Origin: Calliphora vicina
Lineage: Eukaryota > Arthropoda > Insecta > Diptera > Calliphoridae
DNA: 64,000 nucleotides
Assembly (NCBI RefSeq): GCF_958450345.1
Contig: NC_088781.1
Coordinates: 70,505,240-70,569,239, forward strand
Reading direction: 5' to 3'
Part shown: piece by piece, positions 9,334 through 20,761 of the stretch
How the letters are laid out: every line of letters begins with the position of its first letter
Position numbering within the stretch: position 1 is the stretch's first letter
The notes under the pieces: generated by a model
The model's database searches: none
The model's input: only the letters and a program-made list of their open reading frames with translations
Told to the model about the DNA's origin: nothing
Program-made: the position numbers and the translations under genes

Positions 9334-12318
9334 CTAATCTGCAATATCGTTATTCCGGTTGACTTTACGAATTTTTTCTGCCTCTCTCAGTGCTTGGTTT
9401 ACACCCTTTATAAATGTATTTATAGCGTCCCATTTCTCTTGGGATCCTAACATTAGGTCAATGATATTCTCGACTGTCAAGCTTTCTCCTATATTCAGCA
9501 CTAATAGAGCTCGATCTCTGGCAAAACGCGGGCATACAAATACTACATGTTCTGCACTTTCATCTTCATCTGGACATTCTGGACATCTTGGTGAGTTGTC
9601 GTGCCCGAATCGGTGCAAGTATTTCCTATAACCACCATGTCCTGTAAGGAATTGGGTGAGATTGTAGGTTACATCACCATGTGGACGATTTAACCACTTT
9701 TCGATATCAGGCAGTAGCCTAAAAGTCCATCTACCTTTCGGGGAATTTTCCCATCTTCTTTGCCAGCTTTGTGTTGTTTTTTGCCTTTCCAGCTTGCGGA
9801 TAATATTCTTGGGAGCTGACGGGTTCTCCACTAACTCTTTATACACATTTGAAAGTTCTTTAGCAACAATATCTATTGGTATAATTCCCGCTACGACACT
9901 TGCTGCTTCGCCTGATATAGTTCTGAAACCGCTGCAGACTCTTAGACAGCCTCTCCTAAATATTGCTAGCATGTTCTTCTTTGATGAGGTGCTTGCGGTG
10001 CTCTCCCACACTGGTGCTCCATACAATAACGTGGAGTTAGTTACTCGGGATATCAAAATTCTACGACTTTGCCGTGGTCCACCGACATTTGGCATCATAC
10101 GAGCCAAGGCATTTGTCACTCCAACTGCTTTCTTACATGCATAATCAATGTGTTTCTTAAAGCTGAGTCGGTCATCTATAATAATGCCGAGGTACTTTAT
10201 AGCCTCGGAGGATCGTATTTCTGATGATCCCACTTTTATTGTCAGAGTCTCTCTCTTTTTGCGTCCGCTTATGAGGACCAACTCCGTTTTGTGCTCAGCC
10301 AATTGTAGGTTTATAGATGTTAGCCATCTCTTTATCTCTCTGACTGTTTCGTTGGCATATATTTCGACCTCTTTTACGTGTCTCGCTTGGACTATAACAG
10401 CAATGTCGTCTGCAAAACCAACAATGCTTGCTTCTTCAGGAATCTTTAATTTAAAAATGCCATTGTACATGATGTTCCACAACAGTGGTCCTAAGACCGA
10501 TCCCTGGGGAACACCTGATGTAATGTTAAACGTTTTCATGCCTATATCTGTTTCTACTTTTAGTATTCTATTTGCAAAGTAGTCTTGGATTATTTTAATT
10601 AAATAATTTGGAACATTAACATTCCTGAGGGATGACACAATATGATTCCATCCAGCGGAATTGAAAGCATTTTTTATGTCAAGCGTGATGACAGCACAGT
10701 ATTTTCTGTGTACGCCCTTGCCGTTTATCGCCTTTCTGGATGTATTCACCACATATTTTATGGCATCTATAGTAGATCTGGATTTACGAAATCCGTATTG
10801 ACTATTTGAGAGACCGTTGGCATTCTCAACGACTTCTAGCAATCTATTGTGTATGATTCTCTCGAGACATTTGCCGATAGTGTCCAGCAGGCAGATCGGT
10901 CTGTACGATCGAGGATCTCCGAGAACTTTACCTGGTTTAGGTATTAATATAAGTTTTTGCCGTTTCCAGCTTACAGGGAAAGTGCCTTCATTCAGGCATT
11001 TTTTGAATATCTGCGCAAATAATGCGGGTCTTAGTTGGAGTCCCAATTTTAGCGCTCTGTTTGGAATATAGTCTAATCCTGGTGCTTTTTTGTCTCCAAT
11101 TTTAGAGCATAGGCTTAGTACTTCATCCTCTGTTACATCTACTTCAATTTGTGTCGTAGGTGGTGATGAATCGGTCCACGGTTCTCCATCTGGGAATAGA
11201 ACCTTCACTATATTTTCTATTAAGGATGGGCATGTAATTTGTGGTGACCTTTTCCCTTTTAGCCGTGACATTACAGTTTGATATGCCTTACCCCACGGGT
11301 TTGAATCAGCTTCCTTACACAATTGTTTGAAACACTCCGATTTACTGTTGTTTATAGCCTTTTGCAAGTGTTGTCTCGCCTGGTGGTAGGCTTCTTTTTT
11401 CTCTTCGAAGTCAGGTCTAAGTCTGCTTCTTTGATACTGTCGTCTGCATCGGTGACAGTCCCTTCTCAAGTTTGCTATTTCATCATTCCACCAATAATTT
11501 TCTTTCCTTCTGTTATTTGTGCGTTTAACTGGCATTGACGCATCACATGCTATCTTAAGTGCCGTTACGATTTTGTCTGCCATGATTTCGGCCTGGTCTT
11601 CTTCTATTCCTTGGGTGTTAAAGAAAATTTCTGTGAATGCATCTTGGTCAAATTTTTCCTGCGCCCAGCCTTGGAACCTTGTTCTTTCTCTGCTTTCCAT
11701 ATGTACTCTATTTTCTATTTTGAATATAATGGCTTGATGGTCACTATGTGTATAATGTTCGCTGACTTGCCATTCAATCTCTCTAGCGAGGGTACTACTT
11801 ACAAACGTAAGGTCAACAATTGAGCCAGTACTACCCCGTCTGAATGTATTTGTTTCGCCATTGTTTGCCAAGACTACGTCAAGTCTGGAAAAAGCATCCA
11901 GGATTATTCTTCCTCTTTCGTTTGTGCGGGGGCTGCCCCAGTCTTGTGCCCATGCATTGAAGTCACCTGCAATAACCTTTGGATTATGGCGAATTGCATC
12001 GTTTGCCAGATTGTCTACGAGTATTTCGAAATCCTGGAGTGATATGTTAGGCGACATATAACAGCTGTAGATATATATTCCTCCGATCTTAGCTCTTGCA
12101 AAGCCATCTTTTTGTTCCTTCATACTTTCTTCTATCGCTTTGCCTTCACAAGCCCAAATGGCTGATCTGCCAGTTGAGTCGCATTCCCATAGATTTCTAT
12201 CGAGGTTTTTATACTGTTCGCAAACTATTGCGACGTCGATGTTCATTTCGCAAATGGACTGGGTTAGCAGGTCCTGAGCTGCCACACAATGGTTTAAATT
12301 TATTTGTATAAAAATCAT
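9334..12318 (-). CDS. LINE ORF2: AP endonuclease and reverse transcriptase
   Basis: A 994-codon intact frame starts at ATG 12318. The N-terminal third is an AP-like endonuclease (GDFNAW near residue 120, SDHQA near 194). The reverse transcriptase occupies the middle (PGLDYIPN, YGFRKSRST, LDIKNAFNS, GVPQGSVLGP, catalytic FADD). The C-terminus carries CPEC...HVVFVC, the CCHC-like motif of R1-type elements. No RNase H is recognised. The start ATG overlaps the TGA of the ORF1 frame by 4 nt (ATGA), a usual LINE arrangement for reinitiation. Since no stop interrupts it, this copy was recently active or is young. Confidence 0.93.
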   Translation of the reverse strand: MIFIQINLNHCVAAQDLLTQSICEMNIDVAIVCEQYKNLDRNLWECDSTGRSAIWACEGKAIEESMKEQKDGFARAKIGGIYIYSCYMSPNISLQDFEILVDNLANDAIRHNPKVIAGDFNAWAQDWGSPRTNERGRIILDAFSRLDVVLANNGETNTFRRGSTGSIVDLTFVSSTLAREIEWQVSEHYTHSDHQAIIFKIENRVHMESRERTRFQGWAQEKFDQDAFTEIFFNTQGIEEDQAEIMADKIVTALKIACDASMPVKRTNNRRKENYWWNDEIANLRRDCHRCRRQYQRSRLRPDFEEKKEAYHQARQHLQKAINNSKSECFKQLCKEADSNPWGKAYQTVMSRLKGKRSPQITCPSLIENIVKVLFPDGEPWTDSSPPTTQIEVDVTEDEVLSLCSKIGDKKAPGLDYIPNRALKLGLQLRPALFAQIFKKCLNEGTFPVSWKRQKLILIPKPGKVLGDPRSYRPICLLDTIGKCLERIIHNRLLEVVENANGLSNSQYGFRKSRSTIDAIKYVVNTSRKAINGKGVHRKYCAVITLDIKNAFNSAGWNHIVSSLRNVNVPNYLIKIIQDYFANRILKVETDIGMKTFNITSGVPQGSVLGPLLWNIMYNGIFKLKIPEEASIVGFADDIAVIVQARHVKEVEIYANETVREIKRWLTSINLQLAEHKTELVLISGRKKRETLTIKVGSSEIRSSEAIKYLGIIIDDRLSFKKHIDYACKKAVGVTNALARMMPNVGGPRQSRRILISRVTNSTLLYGAPVWESTASTSSKKNMLAIFRRGCLRVCSGFRTISGEAASVVAGIIPIDIVAKELSNVYKELVENPSAPKNIIRKLERQKTTQSWQRRWENSPKGRWTFRLLPDIEKWLNRPHGDVTYNLTQFLTGHGGYRKYLHRFGHDNSPRCPECPDEDESAEHVVFVCPRFARDRALLVLNIGESLTVENIIDLMLGSQEKWDAINTFIKGVNQALREAEKIRKVNRNNDIAD

Positions 12319-13675
12319 TTAGATCTTGTGTTTAATGCCTTCTGGAAAACGGGACATCTATAGCTCCCTGCTACGTGTTTTAAATCCGTCTCTCCTTTGT
12401 CTTTGCATAGCATACAATTTACCCCTCTATGCCACATTTTATACAGTGGTGGGACCTGTCGGTATCTGCTTTACACGACCTCGATGTATGGTTGAACTCC
12501 AAACATCTAAAGCATTTTATAGGTGTCTGCGATTCTCTAATTCTGCATATGGACCAGCCTATTTTAATTTTTCCCATTTCGAGCACTCTTCTTGCTTCCG
12601 CTGCTGGAAGCATTAGTTTCGCAGATTGCGTGCCTCCGTATGTTTTCCACATAGATTTTACTTTCGTTTCTACTATCTCGGGGAGTTGTAGCTCTTTGGC
12701 GAAGGCTTGACATAGTTCTCCCTTTGTCGTTATGCCGTCCATGTCTTTGCAAAGTAACATAACCTCCTCTTTGCGAGTCCGTACTTCAACGCACCCATCT
12801 AGAGATGTCTCTATTTGCTGACTAAAATTCTTGCATAAGTTCTCGCTAACATTCTTCAGCTCCAGTAGGAGTTCGCCTTTCTGGGTTCTTCTTACTTTCC
12901 TTACTTCGTCGCCTAGCTCCTTTAGTTCCGGATTTGTTTTGATCTTTCGAAGGATGTCTGCGTAACTGATTTCTCCTTTGGCAGATATTAGAATCTTATC
13001 CGGTTTAGTTTTACGGGGTCTCTTCTTCCTGCTACTTTTTGTAATCCACCTGTTTTCTTTTGTATGTTCAGCTTCATTTTTTCCTTCATTTTTTGTGGGG
13101 TTTTCACCCGATTCTTTCTCAGAGGGTTTTGTTTTTTGCGTGGTCCGCTTCAATCTTTTTGGCGTCGGCATCTTGGTTACTGCCTCAGTTTTGTCGTTTT
13201 TTCTTTTAGACTCTCTCTTACCAGGCCATACTTTAGGGGAGGTTTGTGTTGTCTGTTCAGAGACTTCTCTATTAGCATTAGTGTCACCACCTTGCAGTTC
13301 ATCGCGAGTTTTGTTGTATGCTGCTCTTATATCTCTGACTTGATCCTTGATGGCGTGATGAACATTGTTTCTAGTCTTAACGTAGTCCATAAGATCAACA
13401 ATGAGTTTTCCCAGTTTTTGAAAGGAGTCCGTTTGTTGTGTACTAATCTTCGGAACTGTTTTCTCTTTCATACATTCCTCATCCGTGAGTTGTCTTGGAG
13501 GGGTCCTCTTAATGACAGTATTCCTCTGGAAGGGGTTAATCTCCGAATTGTTTTTGCTTGTAGCATTATCTGCTATCCCAGCCAAGCTCGTAACCGGGGT
13601 AACATTGCAGGCGCTGGATGACGACGACGGGTAGCCTGCTTGCGCACTACACACAGCCGCCGGTACTGGGGACAT
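12315..13675 (-). pseudogene. LINE ORF1 (gag-like) with one frameshift
   Basis: The first ATG is at 13675; an upstream in-frame GTG at 13753 is unlikely as a start. The protein has a Lys/Arg-rich middle, then a nucleic-acid-binding region ending in zinc knuckles (CFRCLEFNHTSRSC, then HCIKCGIEG). The frame stops at 12419. In the next frame the sequence continues as a third knuckle-like part (CMLC...HVAGSYRC) and ends at TGA 12315, overlapping the ORF2 start. A one-base loss in the G run at 12425-12422 (minus strand) explains the break. A programmed shift or assembly error at the homopolymer is an alternative. Confidence 0.85.
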
Positions 13676-13994
13676 TACCAGGGAGCCGCCCAATATGGGA
13701 CAGTCGCTCCTGGATTTTTCTTGTATAGACTGGAGGAACCACGAAGTCGTCACTCTTCTAATTACACCTCTCCAGAGGGTACCTCCTGTGGGGGATGCTT
13801 ACTTAATGGCGGCATCTAATCGCCACGTCGCAGAATAGTCTTAAGGCTCATGTGCTTTTTTTTAGCACGCCCTCGAACTCTGCCGCTCATGGTCGGGGAC
13901 TGCTTATCTATCGCAGCTGACCCACATATCTGCAGGTCGTTCAGCTATCCGCCACCCGCTGACCCCGATAGTAGCCTGAGCTTGGCCCTATCCT

Positions 13995-14527
13995 GTGTAT
14001 GTATGTATGTATGTATGTATGTATGTATGTATGTATGTATGTATGTATGTATGTATGTATGTATGTATGTATGTATGTATGTATGTATGTATGTATGTAT
14101 GTATGTATGTATGTATGTATGTATGTATGTATGTATGTATGTATGTATGTATGTATGTATGTATGTATGTATGTATGTATGTATGTATGTATGTATGTAT
14201 GTATGTATGTATGTATGTATGTATGTATGTATGTATGTATGTATGTATGTATGTATGTATGTATGTATGTATGTATGTATGTATGTATGTATGTATGTAT
14301 GTATGTATGTATGTATGTATGTATGTATGTATGTATGTATGTATGTATGTATGTATGTATGTATGTATGTATGTATGTATGTATGTATGTATGTATGTAT
14401 GTATGTATGTATGTATGTATGTATGTATGTATGTATGTATGTATGTATGTATGTATGTATGTATGTATGTATGTATGTATGTATGTATGTATGTATGTAT
14501 GTATGTATGTATGTATGTATGTATGTA
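13995..14527. repeat. (ACAT)n / (GTAT)n microsatellite, right block
   Basis: About 533 bp (roughly 133 units) of perfect tetranucleotide repeat directly upstream of the LINE 5' end. It is the same repeat and orientation as 8139-9150, so the two blocks are best read as one array split by the LINE insertion. Confidence 0.96.
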
Positions 14528-14559
14528 GTACACTAGGGCTATAACTTTTTTTTAAATTT

Positions 14560-15396
14560 TTTTGCAAATATCAAAATGGCCCTAGTATAGTCTAATAGAA
14601 CATTGAAAATTATTTTAAAAATAGTATTACTTTTTCGCGGTTATCAAAAGAAATTCACCCACAAAACGCGGTAATGTTAGGAGATAATTTTTTTAATATA
14701 AAAAAATAAAAAAAAGTAATAAAAATTTGAGGAAATTATGACTTTAAAAAATCGATTTTGTGAGTGAGATTTTTTTTTATTCCAAAGTGACCCGAAAAAA
14801 ATGTTATCGTAAATAACACAACATTTGACATTTTAGGATTTTCATTATCTTAACAAAATCACATAACCTCCATTAGTTAAAAAGAATTTATGACAAAAAA
14901 CAAATTGTTGATGAAAAAAAAATTCGGGTTAAAAAATACTTTTTCCGATTTTGACCCATTGTATTGTAACTTACTATGGTCTTATATACGTCGTTGCAAA
15001 GGTCTTTGAAATATCTATCATTAGATATCCATATTGTCTATATTAATGACTTAGTAATCCAGATATAGGTCAAAAATAGGTCAAAAATCGATGTTGTCCT
15101 AGTTTTTCCCCTATATCTCAGCCATTTGTGGACCGATTTTCTCGATTTTAAATAGCGACCGAGCCGGAAGAATTTCGGAGATATTGATATATGAATCGTG
15201 TATGTAAGTTATTTGGGGGCTTCGGAAAGTTGATTTCAACACACAGACGGACAGACGGACATGGCTAAATCTATTCCGCTATCTATAACGATCCAGAATA
15301 TACATATATACTTTATGGGGTCGCAAATGAAAAATGTGGAAATTACAAACGGAATGACAAATGTATACCCTTGCCACTCATGGTGAAGGGTATAAA
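14560..15396 (+). mobile_element. mini-me-like interspersed element
   Basis: From about 14930 the sequence matches the copy at 43626-44298 read on its minus strand. Shared parts are GTCTATATTAATGACTTAGT, TCAGCCATTTGTGGACCGAT, the GTCY-type run (CAGACGGACAGACGGACATGG), a conserved core, a TA-rich run, and the end GGTGAAGGGTATAAAA. This layout (a conserved core between a GTCY microsatellite and a TA microsatellite) fits the dipteran mini-me elements. The left boundary is unclear: 14560-14930 is AT-rich and resembles sequence at 15397-15470. Confidence 0.55.
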
Positions 15397-15497
15397 AATA
15401 ATGGTAGTATTTTTTCGCGGCTGTTAAAAATGTTCACGCACCAAACGCATTAAAGTTGTTCATTTATTATTTTCAATTATTTTGAAATACAACATAT

Positions 15498-16045
15498 TGT
15501 TACGTTTTAACCTTTTCAAAACGTTAGTTTATTTCCTTTAAATAAACCGGATACTTTTGATTGCAAATAAAAGCCGTTTAATTGTAACAACTCTTTATTT
15601 ATTCAAAATGTACAACAACCACAGAATTAAATAGCCGCTCAATGTTTTTTATACACGTTTATAAATTCTCAGAAATGCAGACATAATTTATAATGTACAT
15701 GAATTTCCTTGAAAAACACAACACACTTTAAGGCACTCAGTTGATGTTTAATCGAAAACGTCTCTGATAAACTGACTCACGACTGCAACCTCTGTCACTA
15801 TTTATAACACTGACATCTGCACTCGAATATTCTAGATCTTACTAATACATACGCCATCTGTGGTGTACTTTCCACAATGGTCTTTAACTGAATATTCGAA
15901 TTCGAATACAGCGTTGCCAACTTACGATCAAATCAACTGAAAGCTTTTATTTAATAATGCCCACAGATATGTTACAGTTTGCTATTACAGCACTGTTATT
16001 TGAAAGCATTATGCTACTTTTAAATCAGCCCTTAAAATCGTTATA
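15498..16045 (-). repeat. Gypsy-1 3' LTR (internally variant)
   Basis: Begins TGTTACGTTTTAACC in plus orientation and aligns along most of its length to the LTR at 24913-25382. It carries about 150 bp absent from that copy (from TTGTAACAACTCT to AAGGCACTCAG) and lacks several short segments present there. The inner end is missing, and sequence matching the outside mini-me copy follows. Confidence 0.7.
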
Positions 16046-16136
16046 TTTTGATATTGATGTATGAATCGTGTATGTAAGTTATTTGGAGGCTTCGGAATGT
16101 TACAACATATTGTTACGTTTTAACCTTTTCAAAACG

Positions 16137-17176
16137 TCCCGAATAGGTATAGATTCACTTCTCCCATAGGCGGCTAGTCGTTCTAGATGTACGACCTTCA
16201 TTTTAGATCTCGGGCTCTTTTCATTCAGTATTCTGTACACCACGTCGTTTAATTTCTTAATCACCTTGTATGGTCCATCCCAATGGGTTTTTAGTTTGGG
16301 ATACAGTCCTTTCTTGCGTTGTGGGTTATACAGCAGTACAAGTTGGCCTTCATTAAATAACTCAGAATTCGCTGCTCGATCGTATCTGGCTTTCATTTTG
16401 TCGCTGGTCATTTTTATTCGTCTGCGTACGAATTCGTGAAGTTTGTTAAGGTCATCTTGCTCTTGGGAAGTGTTTTCATTATTTGATGAGGGCTTAATAC
16501 CGAATTCTAAATCGCCTGGCAACTTGAGTTCTGTCCCGAAGACAATTTTTGCAGGTGTTCGAGAGGTCGAGTCATGAACAGCTGACCTGTATGCCAATAG
16601 AAATTTTGGTATGTGTTCATTCTAGTCCTTCTGGTGTGCACTGACCACTTTTCTTAAATATTCCTCCAGGGTGCGATTGAATCTTTCGACCATGCCATCA
16701 GATTGAGGATGCAGTGGCGTTGTTCTGGTTTTTCTTATTCCGTATAAATCGCACATTTCCTTGAATACGGCGGATTCATAATTTCTACCCTGATCCGAGT
16801 GCAACTCCAGTGGAACACCATAGCGACACACCCAGTTGTTCACAAATACGCTTATAACCGTTTTAGCTTCCTGATTGGGTATTGCATATACATCTGGCCA
16901 TTTGCTGAAATAATCCATAACCACTAGAACGTAACGGTTTCCAGCATCACTGATAGGGAAAGGGCCAGCTACATCCATCGCAATGCGCTCGAATGGCGCA
17001 CCTGAGTTATTCTGCTGAAGTTGTCCACGACTTCTTCTTAATGGGCCCTTCGCTGCTATGCATTGTGGACAATTGGCTACCCAATCGGCTACTGCTTGCT
17101 GACAACCCACCCAATAAAAGCGTTGTTTTAGCTTCTCTAAGGTTTTTGTCACACCAAGATGACAAGGTACCGTCAT
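16137..17176 (-). pseudogene. Gypsy-1 integrase
   Basis: HHCC zinc finger remnant (CPQC near the start), then a DDE core: the first Asp in MDVAGPF, the second in HSDQGRNYES, and Glu in HPQSDGMVERFNR. A GPY/F-like module (HWDGPYKVIKKLNDVVYRI) follows near the C-terminus. One in-frame stop (TAG at about 16622, in a Trp position by context) splits the reading frame, and frameshifts near 17170 separate it from the upstream part. The end runs into LTR-like sequence at 16136. Integrases of this kind insert LTR-element cDNA. Confidence 0.85.
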
Positions 17177-17230
17177 GAAACTCTTTCATTACTTCGTTTA
17201 TTTTAGAGGATGTTACAACAATTAGATTTG

Positions 17231-18820
17231 TCACTGTTTTACCGTATCGCTTTCCCATATGCGGTATAAGCAGCCATTTAACAATTGTAGACTATTCCAT
17301 AGAGCCCAATATGATTTCATCAGTGGACTTTCGGCCGATATTTCATTGCGGACTGGCCTTCTGCCTTCTTTTGCCGATATTATTTTTGATAGTATGGGGT
17401 CATTTCTCTGCAATGCAGACCAATCTGCACTGGACTCTATATGCATTAGTCGAACGCCAATGACACATTCCTTTTCCTCGGCTTTTGCGCAATGCTTGCA
17501 TTCCAGGTTGCAAGGCCGTCTTGAGAGCGCGTCCGCATTGCCGTGTTTCAAACCCTTCCGGTGTTCAATGCTAAAGTCATAGCTCTGAAGCCGCTCAATC
17601 CAACGAGCCAGTTGCCCTTCAGGTTGTTTAAATTGCAACAACCACCTCAGGACAGAATGATCGGTTCTCAGTTGGAAGTGCTGACCATACAAATACTTGT
17701 GGAAATGCTTCACACACTCTAATACTGACAGGAGTTCACGTCGCGTTACGCAGTAATTTCTCTCAGGCTTGGAAAGTATTCGGCTGTAGTAGCCTATGAC
17801 CTTTTCCGTCCGTTGATCACCTGCGAAAGCACACCGCCTATTCCGTATCCACTCGCATCGCTGTCTAGCACAAACTTCGGTCTTGGTAACGTCGCTCAGC
17901 TTTCTATAATCGACGCAAAATCTAGTGCTGCCGTCTTTCTTTTTAACTAACACAACAGGTGAGCTCCAAGGACTTGAAGATGGTTCGATTACTCCATCCC
18001 CCTCCATTTCATTAACCAGCTCCTTCACCTCACTTCGTTTTGCTAGAGGAATACTTCTGGGCGCCTGCTTTATGGGCATCGCTTCGCCAGTATTTATTTG
18101 ATGCTTTACAATTGCCGTTCTACCTTGGCTTTGACTTTCTAAAGCGAAGACCGAGGTATGTTTCTTCAGACGCTGTTTGGCCTTATTTCTATCGGGCGGC
18201 GCTAATCCTCCTACCCATTTCCCCACATATTCCGCTAGTAGCTCGTGTTCTTTGATAGATTTATTGGCAGGTTCTGGGTTTTTCTCGCAATTGATTACTG
18301 CCTCTGCTGAAGTGCATTGACCTATTTCGGAATTTGGCTTAACGACTTTTTCATAGCTAGACAGGATAAGCACTCTTACAGGAACTATTTTGTTGTTGCA
18401 GGGCTTAACGAAGGCTTTTGCTGTTATAAGATCATTTTTTATTTCTGTTGGTTCTACCACCCACAAACTGTTGTCCTCACAATCTCCCTCCATACAGACC
18501 CATACTAAAGTTTCTGACTGTGGTGGTAGTCTCTGATGCTCGACGGTAACTAGCTTTCTTACTTGAGTCCTATTTTCATATCCCACGTCAAGGGGTATTT
18601 CCACATTTCGCTAAATCATAACTTTTTGTCCCATATCCAAAGTAATGCCGTGAGTTATCTGAAATCAGCACCAATGATTACTTCGTCCACAATATCGGCA
18701 ACAATAAATACATGATTGAAGCTAACATTGGCAATGGTTACTTTCTAACATTGGCAATGGTTAATAGTTCCCCAGTAGCTATGCGCAGACTTACCCCACG
18801 TAATGGTTCAATTGTGTTCT
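17231..18820 (-). pseudogene. Gypsy-1 protease/RT/RNase H remnant
   Basis: The upstream part (18820-18620) is protease-like with stops. It continues into a linker and the start of the reverse transcriptase (GVIEPSSSPWSSPVVLVKKKDG, FCVDYRKL). The sequence then jumps near 17890 straight into the RNase H start, where an out-of-frame LDSDASGYGIGG can be read, and continues to KTDH-like (LRTDHSVLRW) and GNADALSRR motifs. The catalytic RT block with the YxDD box is absent, so an internal deletion of roughly 700 bp (size inferred from the family) removed polymerase function. Confidence 0.85.
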
Positions 18821-19452
18821 ATGGAGTGTTGATCGTGATTGAAACTGGACGTGTTTTATTTTTACTCCGAGTTAATTCGTTATTTTAATGTATCTATCGG
18901 AAAATAAATATAAATATCACCTGTTTATTATTTACGCGAAAGGACGCTTTTATTTTAATAATATTATTAAATAAAAAAATCAAAACAACAACTAAAAGAC
19001 AAATAAGTAAAGAAAATTCTTTATATATTTTTTTAACCTTTTTTGTGTATTGACTATTAAATAAAGATCAAGAGTGTTAACGAAAGTAATTACAAATACT
19101 CTTTAATGAGTCTCTTTAACGAAAACAGTGAGCGAAGGCTAAGTGGAAACGGCAGAAATGCATACGTTACAGTTAATGTAGATGAAAAAATTTTAAACAA
19201 AACAAACAGAAGAATAGATGATTTTCTAAAAATAAACTTGCAATAAAAAAAATGGACAAATTGACAAAAAAGTAACAGTTTTTTTGTTTGTTTATTTTAT
19301 AGTAAAGTCTAAAAAACAAAAACAGCATACTTAAAAAGTAAGTTTTTAAAAAAGACATTACTTAAGTAGCAATTGTAGTTTTGTAAGCGATGTTTTTGCT
19401 GGGTTAATCTGGAGTTACCAAAAATACAAATACTTTATTTACGTCTGAAAGT

Positions 19453-20761
19453 ATGCTAGCAATATCAGATTTTGAAACGAAATCCACCACACCGACAACA
19501 ATTAAAATTAACCCATTAAGCGGCGCTATACCCAAGATTAGTCAACCATTAAATAAAGATAATAAATCCCAAATACAGGTTGGAATGGACCGGTATTCAA
19601 TATTAAAACGGTCACGAAGTCCCAAGTCTTCGAAAGCGGCACCCTTGTCTAAATTATATAAGGATAGTGAACCTGCTAGACTAAACAATGAAAATCGTTT
19701 TTCTATTCTGGAATGTGAAACATATGAACCAGTAAATAAAATTACCTCTACAAAACCACCCCCTATTTAATTGAGAGAAAATAATTCAAATTCACTGGTT
19801 CAGAGCCTGATCTCATTAATAGGAGAGAACTCTTTTTACGTTATCCCAATCAAGAAAGGCACGATTCATGAAACAAAAATACAGGTCAATAGTGAAAACG
19901 ATTATAGAAAGGTTGTAACATATTTTGAAACTCAAAAGAAAAGTTTTTACACTTATCAGCTGAAAGGAAGCAAGGGTCTACAAGTTGTAATAAAGGGTAT
20001 TGACTGTAATGTTGAACCACTCGAAATAAAGCAAAGCTTAGAAGATAAAGGCTTTAAGACAAAAAATGTGATAAATATTAGAAATCGCGAAAAAAAAACC
20101 CCAACCACTCTTCCGTGTTGAACTTGAACCCGGTGACATAAACCTGAAAAAAAATGAAACACATCCCATATATAACCTGAAGTACTTATTGTATCGTAAA
20201 ATTACGGTAGAAGAACCATACAAACGATTTGGCCCCGTCCAATGCATGAATTGCCAAGAATATGGACACACCAAGGCATATTGCAAATTGCCACCAGTAT
20301 GTGTTATTTGCGAGGAGTTGCATAACACATCCAAAGATGATCCTAAAATAAAAAAATGCAGCAATTGCGGAGGTAACCACACAGCAAACTACAGGGGTTG
20401 TCCTGTCTACTCAATTGTTAAAAAATCACAAAGCCAGAAACCAAAGATTTTCCCCGCTCAGTCATTAAATAACAAAAATTTTAACTACCCCCCGTTGCAA
20501 CAGACATATGACAACAAAGTAACATATGCAAATGTATTTAGAAACAACCAAACTCAGGCGCAAGTCCGTCAACTCCAAAACGAAAATGTGAACCTAGAGG
20601 TAAGAGAGCAAACGCCAATTTTCAATTTTACCCGACTAGAATCTACAATACAAACTCTTGTGCAATCGGTAAATAACTTTACAAACTCAATGAGTAACAT
20701 GATGCAAGAAATGCTTAAGATGCAATCAAAGTTATTGCAGGCTGTGCTTAACAGACCATGA
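19453..20761 (+). pseudogene. LINE-A ORF1 (gag-like, PRE_C2HC and zinc knuckles)
   Basis: The frame opens at ATG 19453. An in-frame TAA near 19768 and a frameshift in the A run at about 20091-20099 break it. A region matching the PRE_C2HC-type gag domain (FYVIPIKKGT to SLEDKGFKTK) precedes three CCHC-like knuckles (CMNCQEYGHTKAYC, CVIC...H, CSNCGGNHTANYRGC). A Met/Asn-rich coiled tail ends at TGA 20761, which overlaps the ORF2 ATG (20758) as ATGA. This is the usual nucleic-acid-binding gag of Jockey elements. Confidence 0.85.

Larger units (their letters stand above)
9151..13994 (-). mobile_element. R1-clade non-LTR retrotransposon (Waldo-like) in (ACAT)n
   Basis: A near full-length LINE on the minus strand: 5'UTR about 13994-13676, ORF1 from 13675, ORF2 12318-9334, 3'UTR about 160 nt, and a 24-nt poly(A) at 9174-9151. 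Both flanks are the same (ACAT)n microsatellite. The R1 clade contains target-specific members, and Waldo is known for ACAY-type repeats. Clade assignment rests on the gag zinc knuckles, AP-endonuclease plus RT, a C-terminal CPxC...HxxxxC motif and the target. Because the flanks are repetitive, a target duplication cannot be resolved. Confidence 0.85.

Noticed and set aside
9359..13621. Plus-strand open frames of 60-185 codons within 9300-13700
   Set aside because: They are shadows of the intact LINE ORF2 and ORF1 on the minus strand; the catalytic motifs are all in the minus frames.
13676..13753. Upstream extension of LINE ORF1 to 13753
   Set aside because: The codon there is GTG, not ATG; the first ATG in frame is 13675. 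Frame openness alone does not justify the extension.
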